This document shows positions 56,214 through 64,000 of a stretch of DNA of 64,000 nucleotides, piece after piece. This DNA is from Marinobacter szutsaonensis (lineage in GTDB: Bacteria; Pseudomonadota; Gammaproteobacteria; Pseudomonadales; Oleiphilaceae), in assembly GCF_039523335.1 (NCBI RefSeq), contig NZ_BAAAFC010000001.1:744001-808000 (forward strand), read 5' to 3'. The translations under genes and the position numbers were made by a program. Below the pieces are notes generated by a model, which saw only the letters and a list, made by a program, of their open reading frames with translations, was not told the origin of the DNA and made no database searches. Within the stretch, counting starts at the first letter, position 1; each line of letters opens with the position of its first letter.

Positions 56214-57020
56214 TCAGACGAGCCGCTCCACAAAGAATTCCACATGGCCGCGGGGGGAGGATGGCAGAGGCCAGTTGTCCACTTTCTCAGCCAGGGCCTT
56301 GAGGGCCAGTGAGGCCCGGGCCCGGGGGTATGCCTCAACCACGGCGCGCTGGCGCTGCACCGCTTTTCTGAAGGCCTCGTCATGGGGCACCATGCCTACG
56401 TACTCTAACGCCACATCGAGAAAGCGCTCGGTGACCCGGATCAGTTTTTCGTACAGCTGCCGACCTTCCTGCTCGTTACGGACCTGATTGGCGAGCACAC
56501 GGAACCGGTTGATCCCGTAGTCACGGTTCATCAGCTTGACCAGCGCGTAGGTGTCGGTAATGGAGGTAGGCTCGTCACAGACTACGAGTAACAGCTCCTG
56601 GGCCGCCCGAAGGAAACTGACCACCGCCTCGGAAACACCAGAGGCGGTATCGATGATCAGCACATCGATCTCATCCCCCAATTCGCTGAAGGCATTGATC
56701 AGACCGGCGTATTCCGGGGCGCCTAGCCGGGTCATGCGCAGACTGCCGGAGGGGGCGGGCACAATGCGGATGCCACCCGGGCCTTCCACCAGGACATCCC
56801 TGAGTTCACACTCCCCCTCCAGAACGTCCTGCAGGGTGTGACTGGCGGTGAGCCCCAACGACACATCGAGATTGCCGAGCCCCAGGTCCCCGTCCAGAAC
56901 CACGACCCGCCGCCCTCTTTCCGCCAGAGCAATGGCGAGATTCACTGAAATGCTGGTTTTACCCGTGCCGCCCTTGCCGCCGGATACCGCGATGACCTGT
57001 ACCGGATTTGCTGTTGTCAT
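56214..57020 (-). CDS. FleN/MinD-like ParA ATPase
   Basis: 268 residues, very close in layout to FleN (FlhG), the ATPase that limits flagellar number by antagonising FleQ. VIAVSGGKGGTGKTSISVNL is the deviant Walker A, VVVLDGDLGLGNLDVSLGL the A' motif, VLIIDTASGVSEAVVSFL Walker B region, VCDEPTSITDTYAL and the C-terminal VDNWPLPSSPRGHVEFFVER match FleN block by block. It is not in a flagellar cluster: the next gene, 26 bases on, is the methyltransferase-GspE fusion. I read it as a paralogue of FleN, working with the FleQ paralogue at 61642. Confidence 0.88.
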   Translation of the reverse strand: MTTANPVQVIAVSGGKGGTGKTSISVNLAIALAERGRRVVVLDGDLGLGNLDVSLGLTASHTLQDVLEGECELRDVLVEGPGGIRIVPAPSGSLRMTRLGAPEYAGLINAFSELGDEIDVLIIDTASGVSEAVVSFLRAAQELLLVVCDEPTSITDTYALVKLMNRDYGINRFRVLANQVRNEQEGRQLYEKLIRVTERFLDVALEYVGMVPHDEAFRKAVQRQRAVVEAYPRARASLALKALAEKVDNWPLPSSPRGHVEFFVERLV

Positions 57021-57187
57021 AGTGATTCTGGTCTCTTGCCGCGCAACCCGCAGAAAGTGCCATCTTATAGCAACACCCCGGGGATTTCATGATACCTGAC
57101 GTGCCTTTTCAGATACGGTATCCTTGCGCCATTTACGCGCAAATCCGTCAAACTTGACCCGATAATCCCAGACACACAGGTGACCCA

Positions 57188-57826
57188 ATGCCAATCCACG
57201 AGGTACGACACCCCCTGATCCGCCACAAGCTCGGCCTGATGCGCCGCGCGGACATCAGCACCAAGAATTTTCGTGAACTGGCACAGGAAGTCGGCGCCCT
57301 GCTGACTTACGAAGCCACCAAGGATTTCAACCTGCAGGAAAAGACCATCGAGGGCTGGGCCGGACCGGTCAACGTGGAACAGATCCACGGCAAGAAGGTC
57401 ACCATCGTCCCCATCCTCCGCGCTGGCCTGGGCATGCTGGACGGCGTGCTGAGCCTGATCCCGGTGGCCCGGGTGAGCGTGGTCGGTCAGATCCGTAACG
57501 AGGAAACCCTGGAAGCCAGCACCTACCTGGAAAAGCTCGTGGGTGAACTGGACCAGCGCATGGCCCTGATCGTCGACCCGATGCTTGCCACTGGCGGCTC
57601 CATGATCTCCACCATCGACCTGCTCAAGAAGGCCGGCAGCACTGAGATCCGGGCCCTGGTACTGGTGGCCGCACCGGAAGGAATCGAGAAAGTCCTGGGG
57701 AAACACCCGGACGTATCCATCTACACCGCATCAGTGGATGATCACCTGAACGACAAGGGCTACATTCTGCCCGGCCTCGGCGATGCCGGTGACAAGATCT
57801 TCGGCACCAAGCAGAAGGACGTCTGA
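57188..57826 (+). CDS. upp: Uracil phosphoribosyltransferase
   Basis: 212 residues; makes UMP from uracil and [16 protein letters not shown] at the start, [29 protein letters not shown] (PRPP loop) and [17 protein letters not shown] at the end are invariant family blocks. AGGTGA precedes the ATG. Two bases separate it from uraA, forming a salvage operon. Confidence 0.97.
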   Translation: MPIHEVRHPLIRHKLGLMRRADISTKNFRELAQEVGALLTYEATKDFNLQEKTIEGWAGPVNVEQIHGKKVTIVPILRAGLGMLDGVLSLIPVARVSVVGQIRNEETLEASTYLEKLVGELDQRMALIVDPMLATGGSMISTIDLLKKAGSTEIRALVLVAAPEGIEKVLGKHPDVSIYTASVDDHLNDKGYILPGLGDAGDKIFGTKQKDV

Positions 57827-57828
57827 GC

Positions 57829-59085
57829 ATGCAGGACCACATCAACGATCCGGTCTGGAAACAGGCCATCGCCGGTTCCCAGATGCTGCTGGTGGCATTC
57901 GGTGCCCTGGTGCTGATGCCATTGATCACCGGCCTGGACCCCAACGTTGCGCTGTTCACCGCCGGCATCGGCACCCTGATTTTCCACGTCGTCACCGGCG
58001 GGCAGATTCCCATTTTCCTGGCCTCCTCCTTCGCCTTCATCGCCCCGATTATTGCCGCCAAGGGCAAGTTCGGGCTGGAGCAGACCATGGGCGGCCTGAT
58101 GGCCGCGGGTATTCTGTACATCCTCCTGAGTGCCGCAGTAAAACTGCGCGGCACCGGCTTCGTTACCCGCTTGCTGCCGCCGGTGGTAATCGCGCCGGTA
58201 ATCATGACCATCGGCCTGGGCCTGGCGCCCATTGCGGTCAACATGGCATCGGGGCAGACCGGTGACGGCTCCGCTGAATTGGTGCCCTACGACACCGCCA
58301 TCTGGATTGCCATGATCTCGCTGGCAGTCACCATCATTATGACCCTCTGGGCCAAGGGCATCTTCCGCCTGATCCCGATCATGTTCGGTGTTATTGTCGG
58401 CTACATCCTGTCCCTGTTCGCCGGCATCGTGGACATGACCCCGGTCCGGGAAGCGCCCTGGTTTGCCATGCCCGATTTCGTGGCCCCGGAGTTCGGCTGG
58501 AGCGCCATCCTGTTCATGATTCCGGTGGCCATCGCACCGGCCATCGAACACATCGGTGATGTCCTAGCCATCGGCAATGTGACCCGCAAGAACTACCTGG
58601 AAAAGCCGGGCCTGCATCGCACCCTGCTCGGAGACGGCCTGGCCACCAGCGCGGCTTCCATGCTGGGCGGACCACCCAATACCACCTACTCCGAAGTGAC
58701 CGGCGCGGTCATGCTGACCCGGAACTTCAATCCGAAAGTGATGTGGTGGGCGGCAGTTGTGGCCATCGTACTGGCATTCGTCGGCAAGTTCGGTGCGGCG
58801 CTGCAGACCATTCCGGTACCGGTGATGGGCGGCATCCTGTGCCTGCTGTTCGGTTCCATTGCAGTGGTGGGTCTGAACACGCTGATCCGTCACCAGGTGG
58901 ACCTGTCCGAATCACGGAACCTGGTAATTGTCGGCGTAACCCTGGTATTTGGCATCGGCAACATGGCGCTGGGCCAGCTGGAAGGGATCGCCCTGTGTGC
59001 GCTGGTGGCGGTTGCCCTCAACCTCGTCCTGCCGGGCAGCAAGGAGGCCTGGGGCAAGGCCATCTACGAGCAGAAGCCCGACTGA
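57829..59085 (+). CDS. uraA: Uracil permease UraA
   Basis: 418 residues, NCS2 family, about 14 membrane helices. The family motif is seen as APAIEHIGDVLAIGNVTRKN with the substrate-binding Glu, and the second half-motif GDGLATSAASMLGGPPNTTYSE. Proton-coupled uracil uptake feeding Upp. Confidence 0.95.
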   Translation: MQDHINDPVWKQAIAGSQMLLVAFGALVLMPLITGLDPNVALFTAGIGTLIFHVVTGGQIPIFLASSFAFIAPIIAAKGKFGLEQTMGGLMAAGILYILLSAAVKLRGTGFVTRLLPPVVIAPVIMTIGLGLAPIAVNMASGQTGDGSAELVPYDTAIWIAMISLAVTIIMTLWAKGIFRLIPIMFGVIVGYILSLFAGIVDMTPVREAPWFAMPDFVAPEFGWSAILFMIPVAIAPAIEHIGDVLAIGNVTRKNYLEKPGLHRTLLGDGLATSAASMLGGPPNTTYSEVTGAVMLTRNFNPKVMWWAAVVAIVLAFVGKFGAALQTIPVPVMGGILCLLFGSIAVVGLNTLIRHQVDLSESRNLVIVGVTLVFGIGNMALGQLEGIALCALVAVALNLVLPGSKEAWGKAIYEQKPD

Positions 59086-59095
59086 AGCCTTTCGA

Positions 59096-59129
59096 CCGGA
59101 TACCGGTGCCTTCGGGTGCCGGTATCCGG
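59096..59129. terminator. 15-bp hairpin with UUCG tetraloop between uraA and hptB
   Basis: CCGGATACCGGTGCC (59096-59110), TTCG loop, GGTGCCGGTATCCGG (59115-59129); two inner pairs are G-U wobble. The C(UUCG)G loop makes a very stable stem. It sits between convergent genes and is nearly symmetric, so it can stop transcripts from both sides even without a T-run. Confidence 0.75.
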
Positions 59130-59136
59130 AAACTGA

Positions 59137-59484
59137 TCACCGCACCAGCAGTCGATCCAGCAGACCGGTCACCGTCCTGAACTCTTCCTCGATCGCCCCG
59201 ACCAGTCGGGATGCCTCCCCGAGATCCTGGGCCTTGCCCGCTTCTTCCGCTTCCAGACACAACTCCCCAAGCCGGGGTGCGCCAATATTGATACAACTGC
59301 CCTTCAGGCTGTGGGCGGTCTTGGCGAAAGCATCGGCATCGGATGCCGCCAGTGCGGTTTTCAGGCTGGCTATGCGGTCCCGGGAGTCAACGATGTAGGT
59401 CTGGATCAGAACATCGAACTCATCCTCCATGACGTCCTGAAGTTCCGCCAGAGCCTCTTCATCAAGGTGCTGTCTATCTGTCAT
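59137..59484 (-). CDS. hptB: Histidine phosphotransfer protein HptB
   Basis: 115 residues from ATG 59484 (AGGGGG upstream); overlaps hsbR by 11 bases. Four-helix Hpt domain with phospho-acceptor His58 in AKTAHSLKGSCINIGA. In Pseudomonas HptB receives phosphate from hybrid kinases and passes it to HsbR, controlling HsbA, biofilm and swarming. Order hsbA-hsbR-hptB is the same as there. Confidence 0.92.
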   Translation of the reverse strand: MTDRQHLDEEALAELQDVMEDEFDVLIQTYIVDSRDRIASLKTALAASDADAFAKTAHSLKGSCINIGAPRLGELCLEAEEAGKAQDLGEASRLVGAIEEEFRTVTGLLDRLLVR

Positions 59485-61216
59485 CACCATCCCCCTGGTG
59501 CGCTGAGAAATTCCAATCATAAACGATTTCGACGTGGTTACCCTTGCCCCGGAATGTGATGTTTTTGCTCAGCCGTTTCAAGAGCAACAAACCACGACCG
59601 GCATAACGGGGCGTGATGTCCTCCCCGGTTTCACCGGAAACCAGCGGATGATTGCGAAAATCAAACCCGGCACCACTGTCTTCACATACAACACGCAGGC
59701 GGCCGCCACCGGGTTTCCGTGTGTGATGGAGGCTGAACCGGATGTAATGACCATCCACCCGCGCCAGCCTGGCTTGCCTCTCGGAGTAGTACCGGCCAAA
59801 CCCTTCGGCACTGCGTTTCCACTCCGAAGGCAACTGCAGGACGCCGTGCTCCAACGCATTGTTGTAAAGCTCGGACAACAGGGTATAGATCTCGCCGCCG
59901 CGTGTCCGCAACCCTGGCACCTCCAGGCAGATATGCAACAACAGCGGCAACGGGCTGAAGTCACCGAGGGTGCGCTCCCGGATTTCATACTCACACCGCC
60001 ACTCGGTCGGCCCGGCCAGGGCCGAGGGCAATGACTGACCCGAAACGTCAGGCACCGCTGGCTGGTCTGTGATATCGAGGGCGACCAGAGTCAGGTCATC
60101 AGACTCGGCGGCTTTGTCACTGAACGCCCGCACACCCTCCAGAACCGTATCGAACGGATGCCCGGCTGGTTTCACTTGCTCAAGGCAGCGACGGATTCCG
60201 GCCAGCCCGAACAGTTCTCCCCGGTCATTCGCTGCTTCCAGCACGCCATCGGTCATCACCAGCAATCTGTCACCAGGCTGGACCTGTACCGTTTCCATCA
60301 CGCTCTCGAACTGCTCCGGAGGCAGAATACCCAGAGGCAGGTGTCTGGATGGCAACAGCAACTGCTCGCCATTCCGCCGCAGCACCCACGCCTCCGGCAG
60401 CCCGCCATTCCAGACCCTGAGCTGTCCCAGCTTGAGATCCGCCTCCACCATGGCACCACAACAGAACATTCCGGTGGGCAGGATGAGTTTAAGTTTCTGG
60501 TTGATCTCCCTGAGCACATCGGCGCCACTGAAACCCTTGCGCGACATTCCATAAAAGATCTCGGCAACCGGCATGGCACCAATGGCCGCCGGCAGACCGT
60601 GGCCGGTAAAGTCACCCAGGAATATGAGCATGCCGCCTGCTGGCCGCGGCGAAGCAAACAGGACATCGCCATTGAACACCGACAGCGGTGAGGCGTGGTA
60701 GCGAATGTTTGGCGAGTCCAGGCAACCGGTGTGCGCCACGTTGTCGAACACCCGCCTGGCGATAGTCTGCTCTTCCAGCAACTGCCGATTGCGCGCGCTG
60801 ATTTCCTCATGCTGGCTGGACAGGGTGTCGTGCATCCGCCGCATTCGGTCAAAGGCCTTGATCTTGGCCTCGATGATCACCCGGCTGTAGGGCTTGGTCA
60901 GGAAGTCGTCGCCGCCGGCCTCCAGGCACCGGGCCAGGTCCTCGGCATCGGACAGGGAGGTCAGGAAGATTACAGGAACCAGGCGTTCACCGGCCAGGAT
61001 CTTGATGTGGCGAGCGGCTTCCATGCCATCCATCCGGGGCATCAGGGCATCCAGAAGGACAATGTCCGGGCTGCCCTTGCGGAATTTCTCTACCGCCTCG
61101 AGGCCATCCGTCGCCTCGATCACCTCATGACCCAGACGCTTGATGAGGGCCCGGAGGATCAGACGGTCCGTGTCACTGTCATCTGCAATCAGAATTCGCA
61201 GGCTGTACTGGGTCAC
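59474..61216 (-). CDS. hsbR: Response regulator with PP2C phosphatase and kinase domains, HsbR
   Basis: 580 residues. 1-125: receiver domain with Asp56 in VLLDALMPRMDG and Lys in FLTKPYS. 185-400: SpoIIE/PP2C phosphatase (FLGDFTGHGLPAAIGAM; SDDLTLVALD). 430-570: HATPase of the anti-sigma type (LLSELYNNALEHGVL as N box, CEDSGAGFDF, YAGRGLLLLKRLS). It can thus dephosphorylate or phosphorylate its partner HsbA, depending on phosphorylation of Asp56 by HptB. Overlaps hsbA by four bases. Confidence 0.92.
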   Translation of the reverse strand: MTQYSLRILIADDSDTDRLILRALIKRLGHEVIEATDGLEAVEKFRKGSPDIVLLDALMPRMDGMEAARHIKILAGERLVPVIFLTSLSDAEDLARCLEAGGDDFLTKPYSRVIIEAKIKAFDRMRRMHDTLSSQHEEISARNRQLLEEQTIARRVFDNVAHTGCLDSPNIRYHASPLSVFNGDVLFASPRPAGGMLIFLGDFTGHGLPAAIGAMPVAEIFYGMSRKGFSGADVLREINQKLKLILPTGMFCCGAMVEADLKLGQLRVWNGGLPEAWVLRRNGEQLLLPSRHLPLGILPPEQFESVMETVQVQPGDRLLVMTDGVLEAANDRGELFGLAGIRRCLEQVKPAGHPFDTVLEGVRAFSDKAAESDDLTLVALDITDQPAVPDVSGQSLPSALAGPTEWRCEYEIRERTLGDFSPLPLLLHICLEVPGLRTRGGEIYTLLSELYNNALEHGVLQLPSEWKRSAEGFGRYYSERQARLARVDGHYIRFSLHHTRKPGGGRLRVVCEDSGAGFDFRNHPLVSGETGEDITPRYAGRGLLLLKRLSKNITFRGKGNHVEIVYDWNFSAHQGDGDDR

Positions 61217-61518
61217 TTGATGGCAAAAAGCTGCTCGAAATTGGAGATGGAGAGAATGCGGCGGACATCACTGTTGCAATTCTCGATCGAGATCCGGGCA
61301 CTGTCGCCACCGGCGTGGTCGCGCAGCAGAAGCAGCATGCCCAGGGCAGAACTGTCGAGGTAGGTGGTGTCCGACAGGTCGACAACGTAGTTGGTCACCT
61401 TGGGGCCGGCATGCTCGTAGGAATCCCGGAACGCCTGATGCGTGCTGAAGTCAAAGCGCCCTTCAATCCGGATAACCAACGTTTTGCCGTCCTCGGCGAG
61501 GCTCGTCTGTATCGGCAT
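61213..61518 (-). CDS. hsbA: STAS anti-sigma-factor antagonist HsbA
   Basis: 101-residue STAS domain; VDLSDTTYLDSSALGMLLLL contains the phosphorylatable Ser56/Ser57 pair. GGAGG eight bases before ATG. In Pseudomonas unphosphorylated HsbA binds FlgM and phosphorylated HsbA binds the cyclase HsbD, switching between swimming and biofilm. Confidence 0.93.
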   Translation of the reverse strand: MPIQTSLAEDGKTLVIRIEGRFDFSTHQAFRDSYEHAGPKVTNYVVDLSDTTYLDSSALGMLLLLRDHAGGDSARISIENCNSDVRRILSISNFEQLFAIK

Positions 61519-61641
61519 TCACAAAACCTCCAGAAGCAATCCATGTAGCGACTGCGACCAGCCCTCACGGTACGGAACTGGCCACGCTCTTCAGGAATTC
61601 AGGATAGCTGACAACAGAGCTTTTGTCGCCGGTGCGGACGT

Positions 61642-63093
61642 TCAGGATTCGGCCGACTCTTCCCGCAGTCCGTACTTGCGTACCTTCTCCACCAGCGTCG
61701 TCCGGCGAATGCGGAGCTTTTCCGCGGCCCGGGCCACCACGCCGCCCGCCTCATCCAGCGCCTGCTGGATCAGCTGTTTCTCGAGGTTGGAAAGGTACTC
61801 CTTGAGATCAATGCCATTCACCGGCAGCAGTGCCGGAGCATCCAGCCCCACCAGTCCGGGTACACCGGAGGGCATACCGGAGTCCTCAACCGGCCGGTTC
61901 TCGTCATAATCGTCAACGTAGCGGAATTTCTTCGGCAATTCCTGCACCCCGATTACTCCGTAGGGGTGCATGATCGCCAGCCGCTCGATCAGATTTGCCA
62001 GTTCGCGGATGTTTCCGGGCCAGCCATGACGGCACAGACTCATGATCGCAGCCGAGTTCAGGCGCAACGAACCCCGTTTTTCCTTCTCCATGCGGGAAAT
62101 CAGTTCGTTGATGAGCAGCGGAATATCCTCCACCCGTTCACGAAGGGCGGGCATCTCGATGGGAAAGACGTTCAGGCTGTAAAAGAGGTCTTCCCGGAAT
62201 TCTCCGGCCTCGATCATGTCCTCAAGGCTCCGGTCGGTGGCAGCAATGATCCGGACATCGACATTTTCACTACGATGGCTACCCATGCGCTCGAAAGTGC
62301 GGTCCTGTAGAACCCGCAGCAGCTTCACCTGCAGAGGTAGCGGAAGCGCGTCAATTTCATCCAGGTACAGGGTGCCACCATCGGCCAGCTCCAACCGCCC
62401 CGCCCTGGCGGAAATCGCGCCCGGGAACGCTCCTTTTTCATGGCCGAACAGCTCGCTCTCCAGCAACTCGGCCGGGATTGCCTTGCAACTGAGCGGCACA
62501 AACGGGTGATCCCGCCGGGAGGAATGGAAATGCAGGTTGCGGGCGACCACTTCCTTGCCGGTGCCGGATTCACCAGTGATTAGTACCGTCACGTCCATGT
62601 CCGCCACCTGCTCCATCAGGTGGTGCACATGCTGGATCTTGCGACTGGTGCCGACCAGACTGCGAAATAGCTGCAAACCACGCAAATGCCCCCGCTCCTG
62701 CCGGCTGCGGTCAGCCTGGTCCCGGTAGATCTGTGCCCGGTAAAGGGAATCGACAAACTTGGCGTAATTCAGGGGCCATTCGAGGCGGGCAATGATGTGG
62801 CTGGCGCATTGGTCGGACAGCCCGGAGGGTTCGGTACCGTTCACCAGTAGAATCGGCACTCCCGGCAGCGCTTCGCACACTCTGGCAAGAGTTTCGCCGG
62901 CGCGGTTGCCGTCACCACTCACCAGGGCGACACTCACTTCTTCTCGCTGAGGTTCACCGGCATCGGCCAGCAGCGCCAAAGCTTCGTCACCGGCTATTAC
63001 CTGCTCTTCGCCGACAAATTCGAGGATAGTGACGATATCGTGCTGCCTCAGTTCGTCCTCACTGAGCACCAGCACTTTGTTATTTTTAGACAT
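61642..63093 (-). CDS. FleQ paralogue with degenerate sigma-54 activator core
   Basis: 483 residues, aligned to Pseudomonas FleQ almost without gaps from memory. 1-125: FleQ-type pseudo-receiver. 142-400: AAA+ domain with LFRSLVGTS, Walker A GESGTGKE (174-181) and Walker B LYLDEID. 440-480: Fis-type HTH (VARAAEKLRIRRTTLVEKVR). Cyclic-di-GMP-site residues Arg144, Arg185, Asn186, Glu330 and Arg334 are present. Three catalytic positions differ from functional activators: Ser202 for the switch Asn (LSCKAIP), Pro224 in GAFPGA for GAFTGA, and Ser306 for an arginine finger (FYSLNV for YYRLNV). It probably acts as a cyclic-di-GMP-responsive DNA-binding protein without sigma-54 activation. GGAAGG precedes the ATG. 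Confidence 0.88.
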   Translation of the reverse strand: MSKNNKVLVLSEDELRQHDIVTILEFVGEEQVIAGDEALALLADAGEPQREEVSVALVSGDGNRAGETLARVCEALPGVPILLVNGTEPSGLSDQCASHIIARLEWPLNYAKFVDSLYRAQIYRDQADRSRQERGHLRGLQLFRSLVGTSRKIQHVHHLMEQVADMDVTVLITGESGTGKEVVARNLHFHSSRRDHPFVPLSCKAIPAELLESELFGHEKGAFPGAISARAGRLELADGGTLYLDEIDALPLPLQVKLLRVLQDRTFERMGSHRSENVDVRIIAATDRSLEDMIEAGEFREDLFYSLNVFPIEMPALRERVEDIPLLINELISRMEKEKRGSLRLNSAAIMSLCRHGWPGNIRELANLIERLAIMHPYGVIGVQELPKKFRYVDDYDENRPVEDSGMPSGVPGLVGLDAPALLPVNGIDLKEYLSNLEKQLIQQALDEAGGVVARAAEKLRIRRTTLVEKVRKYGLREESAES

Positions 63094-63122
63094 TTTGACC
63101 TTCCGTTGGAGACTACACTGGT

Positions 63123-63151
63123 ATTTAAGACGGCTTGGGGGGAAGAGTCAA
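63123..63151 (-). promoter_or_regulatory. Sigma-70-type promoter of the FleQ paralogue
   Basis: Minus strand: TTGACT (63151-63146), 17-base spacer, TTAAAT (63128-63123), 30 bases before the ATG. Likely also serves hsbA, hsbR and hptB downstream (123-base gap after the fleQ-like gene, no terminator seen). Confidence 0.6.
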
Positions 63152-63194
63152 TTTTATGACGGGTTGATGGGAATTGGGAGTGACAGCCCAGGTT

Positions 63195-63224
63195 GGGGTC
63201 AGAAGAAGGCTTTCTTCTGACCCC
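63195..63224. repeat. GGGGTC palindrome, locus B copy 1
   Basis: GGGGTCAGAAGA / TCTTCTGACCCC around AGGCTT; differs from locus A copy 1 only by a compensated pair (T-A to A-T) in the stem. Followed by GTCTTCA. Confidence 0.85.
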
Positions 63225-63257
63225 GTCTTCACTCGACTCCGGAGCTGTGGCCATATT

Positions 63258-63287
63258 GGGGTCTGATGAAAGCCTTCATCTGACCCC
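63258..63287. repeat. GGGGTC palindrome, locus B copy 2
   Basis: GGGGTCTGATGAAAGC and CTTCATCTGACCCC, the same type as locus A copy 2, and followed by GTCTTCA. It lies 11 bases from the DUF1329 stop. Confidence 0.85.
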
Positions 63288-63298
63288 GTCTTCAAGGA

Positions 63299-64000
63299 TC
63301 ACCGGCGTGCAGCCCGGCGGGCCGCGGAGGCGGTGAATTCGTTACCGCGGAAGCCGGGCGCAAAGTCATAAGCCTTGAACCCATCATCCAGGCCGTCGAT
63401 GTAATAACGCTGGGCCTTCAGGTCATAGGTCATTTCCATGGTGGTCCAGAACACCGGCTCGCTGTAGTAGCTGATGTTGTGGGCCTCGGACACCCGCCAC
63501 AGGTTACCTTCCTGATCATATTCCTCGGACGCCAGGATCTGCCAGCTGTCCTCGTCCACGTAGAACACCCGGCGGGCGTAGATGTGACTGATGCCGGTGC
63601 GCAGCGTAGCCTCGACCACCCACACCCGATGCAGTTCATAACGGGTCAGTTTCTGGTTGATGTGCTTCGGGCGAATGACGTCGTCAGCCTCGACGGAATC
63701 GCCGTGCAGCTTGTAGGCATTGTAGGGCACGTACATCTCACGCTTGCCTTTCAGGGTCCAGTCGTACTGGTTGGGCGCTCCGTTGTACATGTCCTTCTGG
63801 TCAACCGAACGCAATGATGACGAATTCGGCAAGTCCGTTTCATAGGCCAGGTTGGGAGAGCGACGCAGCCGGCGGGAGCCGGAGTCGTAGCGCCAGGCCA
63901 GGCGCGGGGAACGAATCTGGTCCAGGGTTTCGTGGACCAGTGTAATTGTCCCCGCGAGAGATGAAGGCGAAATGGTGTTGGTTTTGAGATAGAAAATCTT
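63299..64000 (-). CDS. DUF1329 outer-membrane-associated protein, cut by window edge
   Basis: The frame is open to the right edge, so the N-terminus with its signal peptide lies outside; a TTG at 63832 is internal. The visible 233 residues follow DUF1329: LDQIRSPRLAWRYDSGSRRL, NLAYETDLPNSSS, DMYNGAPNQYDW, YVPYNAYKL, RRVFYVDEDSWQI, and FTASAARRAARR at the end. The family folds like LolA/LolB and is common in marine gammaproteobacteria, often near RND transporters. Function unknown. Confidence 0.88.
   Translation of the reverse strand, partial: KIFYLKTNTISPSSLAGTITLVHETLDQIRSPRLAWRYDSGSRRLRRSPNLAYETDLPNSSSLRSVDQKDMYNGAPNQYDWTLKGKREMYVPYNAYKLHGDSVEADDVIRPKHINQKLTRYELHRVWVVEATLRTGISHIYARRVFYVDEDSWQILASEEYDQEGNLWRVSEAHNISYYSEPVFWTTMEMTYDLKAQRYYIDGLDDGFKAYDFAPGFRGNEFTASAARRAARR

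Noticed and set aside
57030..57060. TGGCAC followed by GC upstream of the FleN-like gene as a sigma-54 promoter
   Set aside because: GG and GC are eight bases apart, not the ten needed for a -24/-12 element, and the TTGC further on is too far.
61642..63093. Sequencing error as cause of GAFPGA
   Set aside because: Possible for one base, but two other catalytic positions (Ser202, Ser306) also differ, so a real change in function is the simpler reading.

Overview
The window reads as chromosome of a marine gammaproteobacterium of the Marinobacter/Pseudomonas type. The reasons are the sodium-pumping NADH:quinone oxidoreductase (NQR) operon, long-form GAPDH, CsiV, a PsrA regulator, the HptB-HsbR-HsbA relay, a 1628-residue NAD-dependent glutamate dehydrogenase, and a gene order (sthA, nqr, gap, mfd, csiV, methylthioinosine phosphorylase, psrA) that resembles Pseudomonas aeruginosa as I recall it. 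The genus call is inference. The core is GC-rich; one block (about 1150-6810) is visibly AT-richer. I saw no rRNA, tRNA or CRISPR array.

Layout. 1-936: end of a nitronate monooxygenase. 1083-6812: a 5.7 kb island integrated into the 5' end of dusA. The native dusA start survives as a fossil at the left junction, and the island supplies a replacement start at the right junction next to its tyrosine integrase. Cargo: a broken cytosine methylase, a HigB/HigA-type toxin-antitoxin pair, small unknown genes, and a convergent pair made of a three-Cys (DUF5131, Gp37/Gp68) protein under a near-consensus LexA box and its partner TcmP. 6693-11298: dusA, tal, a TerB-like gene, DAHP synthase and a glycerophosphodiesterase. 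11363-20049: sthA, nqrM, apbE and nqrFEDCBA. 20373-33303: gap, mfd, csiV, thioinosine phosphorylase, an MscS channel, an L,D-transpeptidase, psrA, riboflavin synthase, rlmG, rsmC and carbonic anhydrase. 33370-38256: glutamate dehydrogenase. 38417-45378: a MoxR/DUF58/Bat cluster. 45400-52613: the complete cytochrome c maturation operon ccmABCDEFGHI.

52790-63093 is the most unusual chromosomal region. One operon encodes a FleN/MinD-like ATPase, a fusion of a protein-methyltransferase-like domain with a GspE/PulE secretion ATPase, and a MoxR-type AAA ATPase. After upp-uraA comes hptB-hsbR-hsbA, headed by a FleQ paralogue. That paralogue keeps the cyclic-di-GMP-binding positions but has lost the sigma-54 contact residue (GAFPGA for GAFTGA), the Asn switch and one arginine finger. 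Together these look like a side copy of the FleQ/FleN switch, tied to surface attachment and a secretion-type motor rather than to flagellar sigma-54 promoters (inference).

Two candidates stand out as little-described systems: the SOS-boxed DUF5131-TcmP cassette on the dusA island, and the FleN-like / methyltransferase-GspE / MoxR operon with its degenerate FleQ neighbour. Paired 30-bp GGGGTC palindromes occur at two distant loci (11250-11355 and 63195-63287). The right edge cuts a DUF1329 gene.
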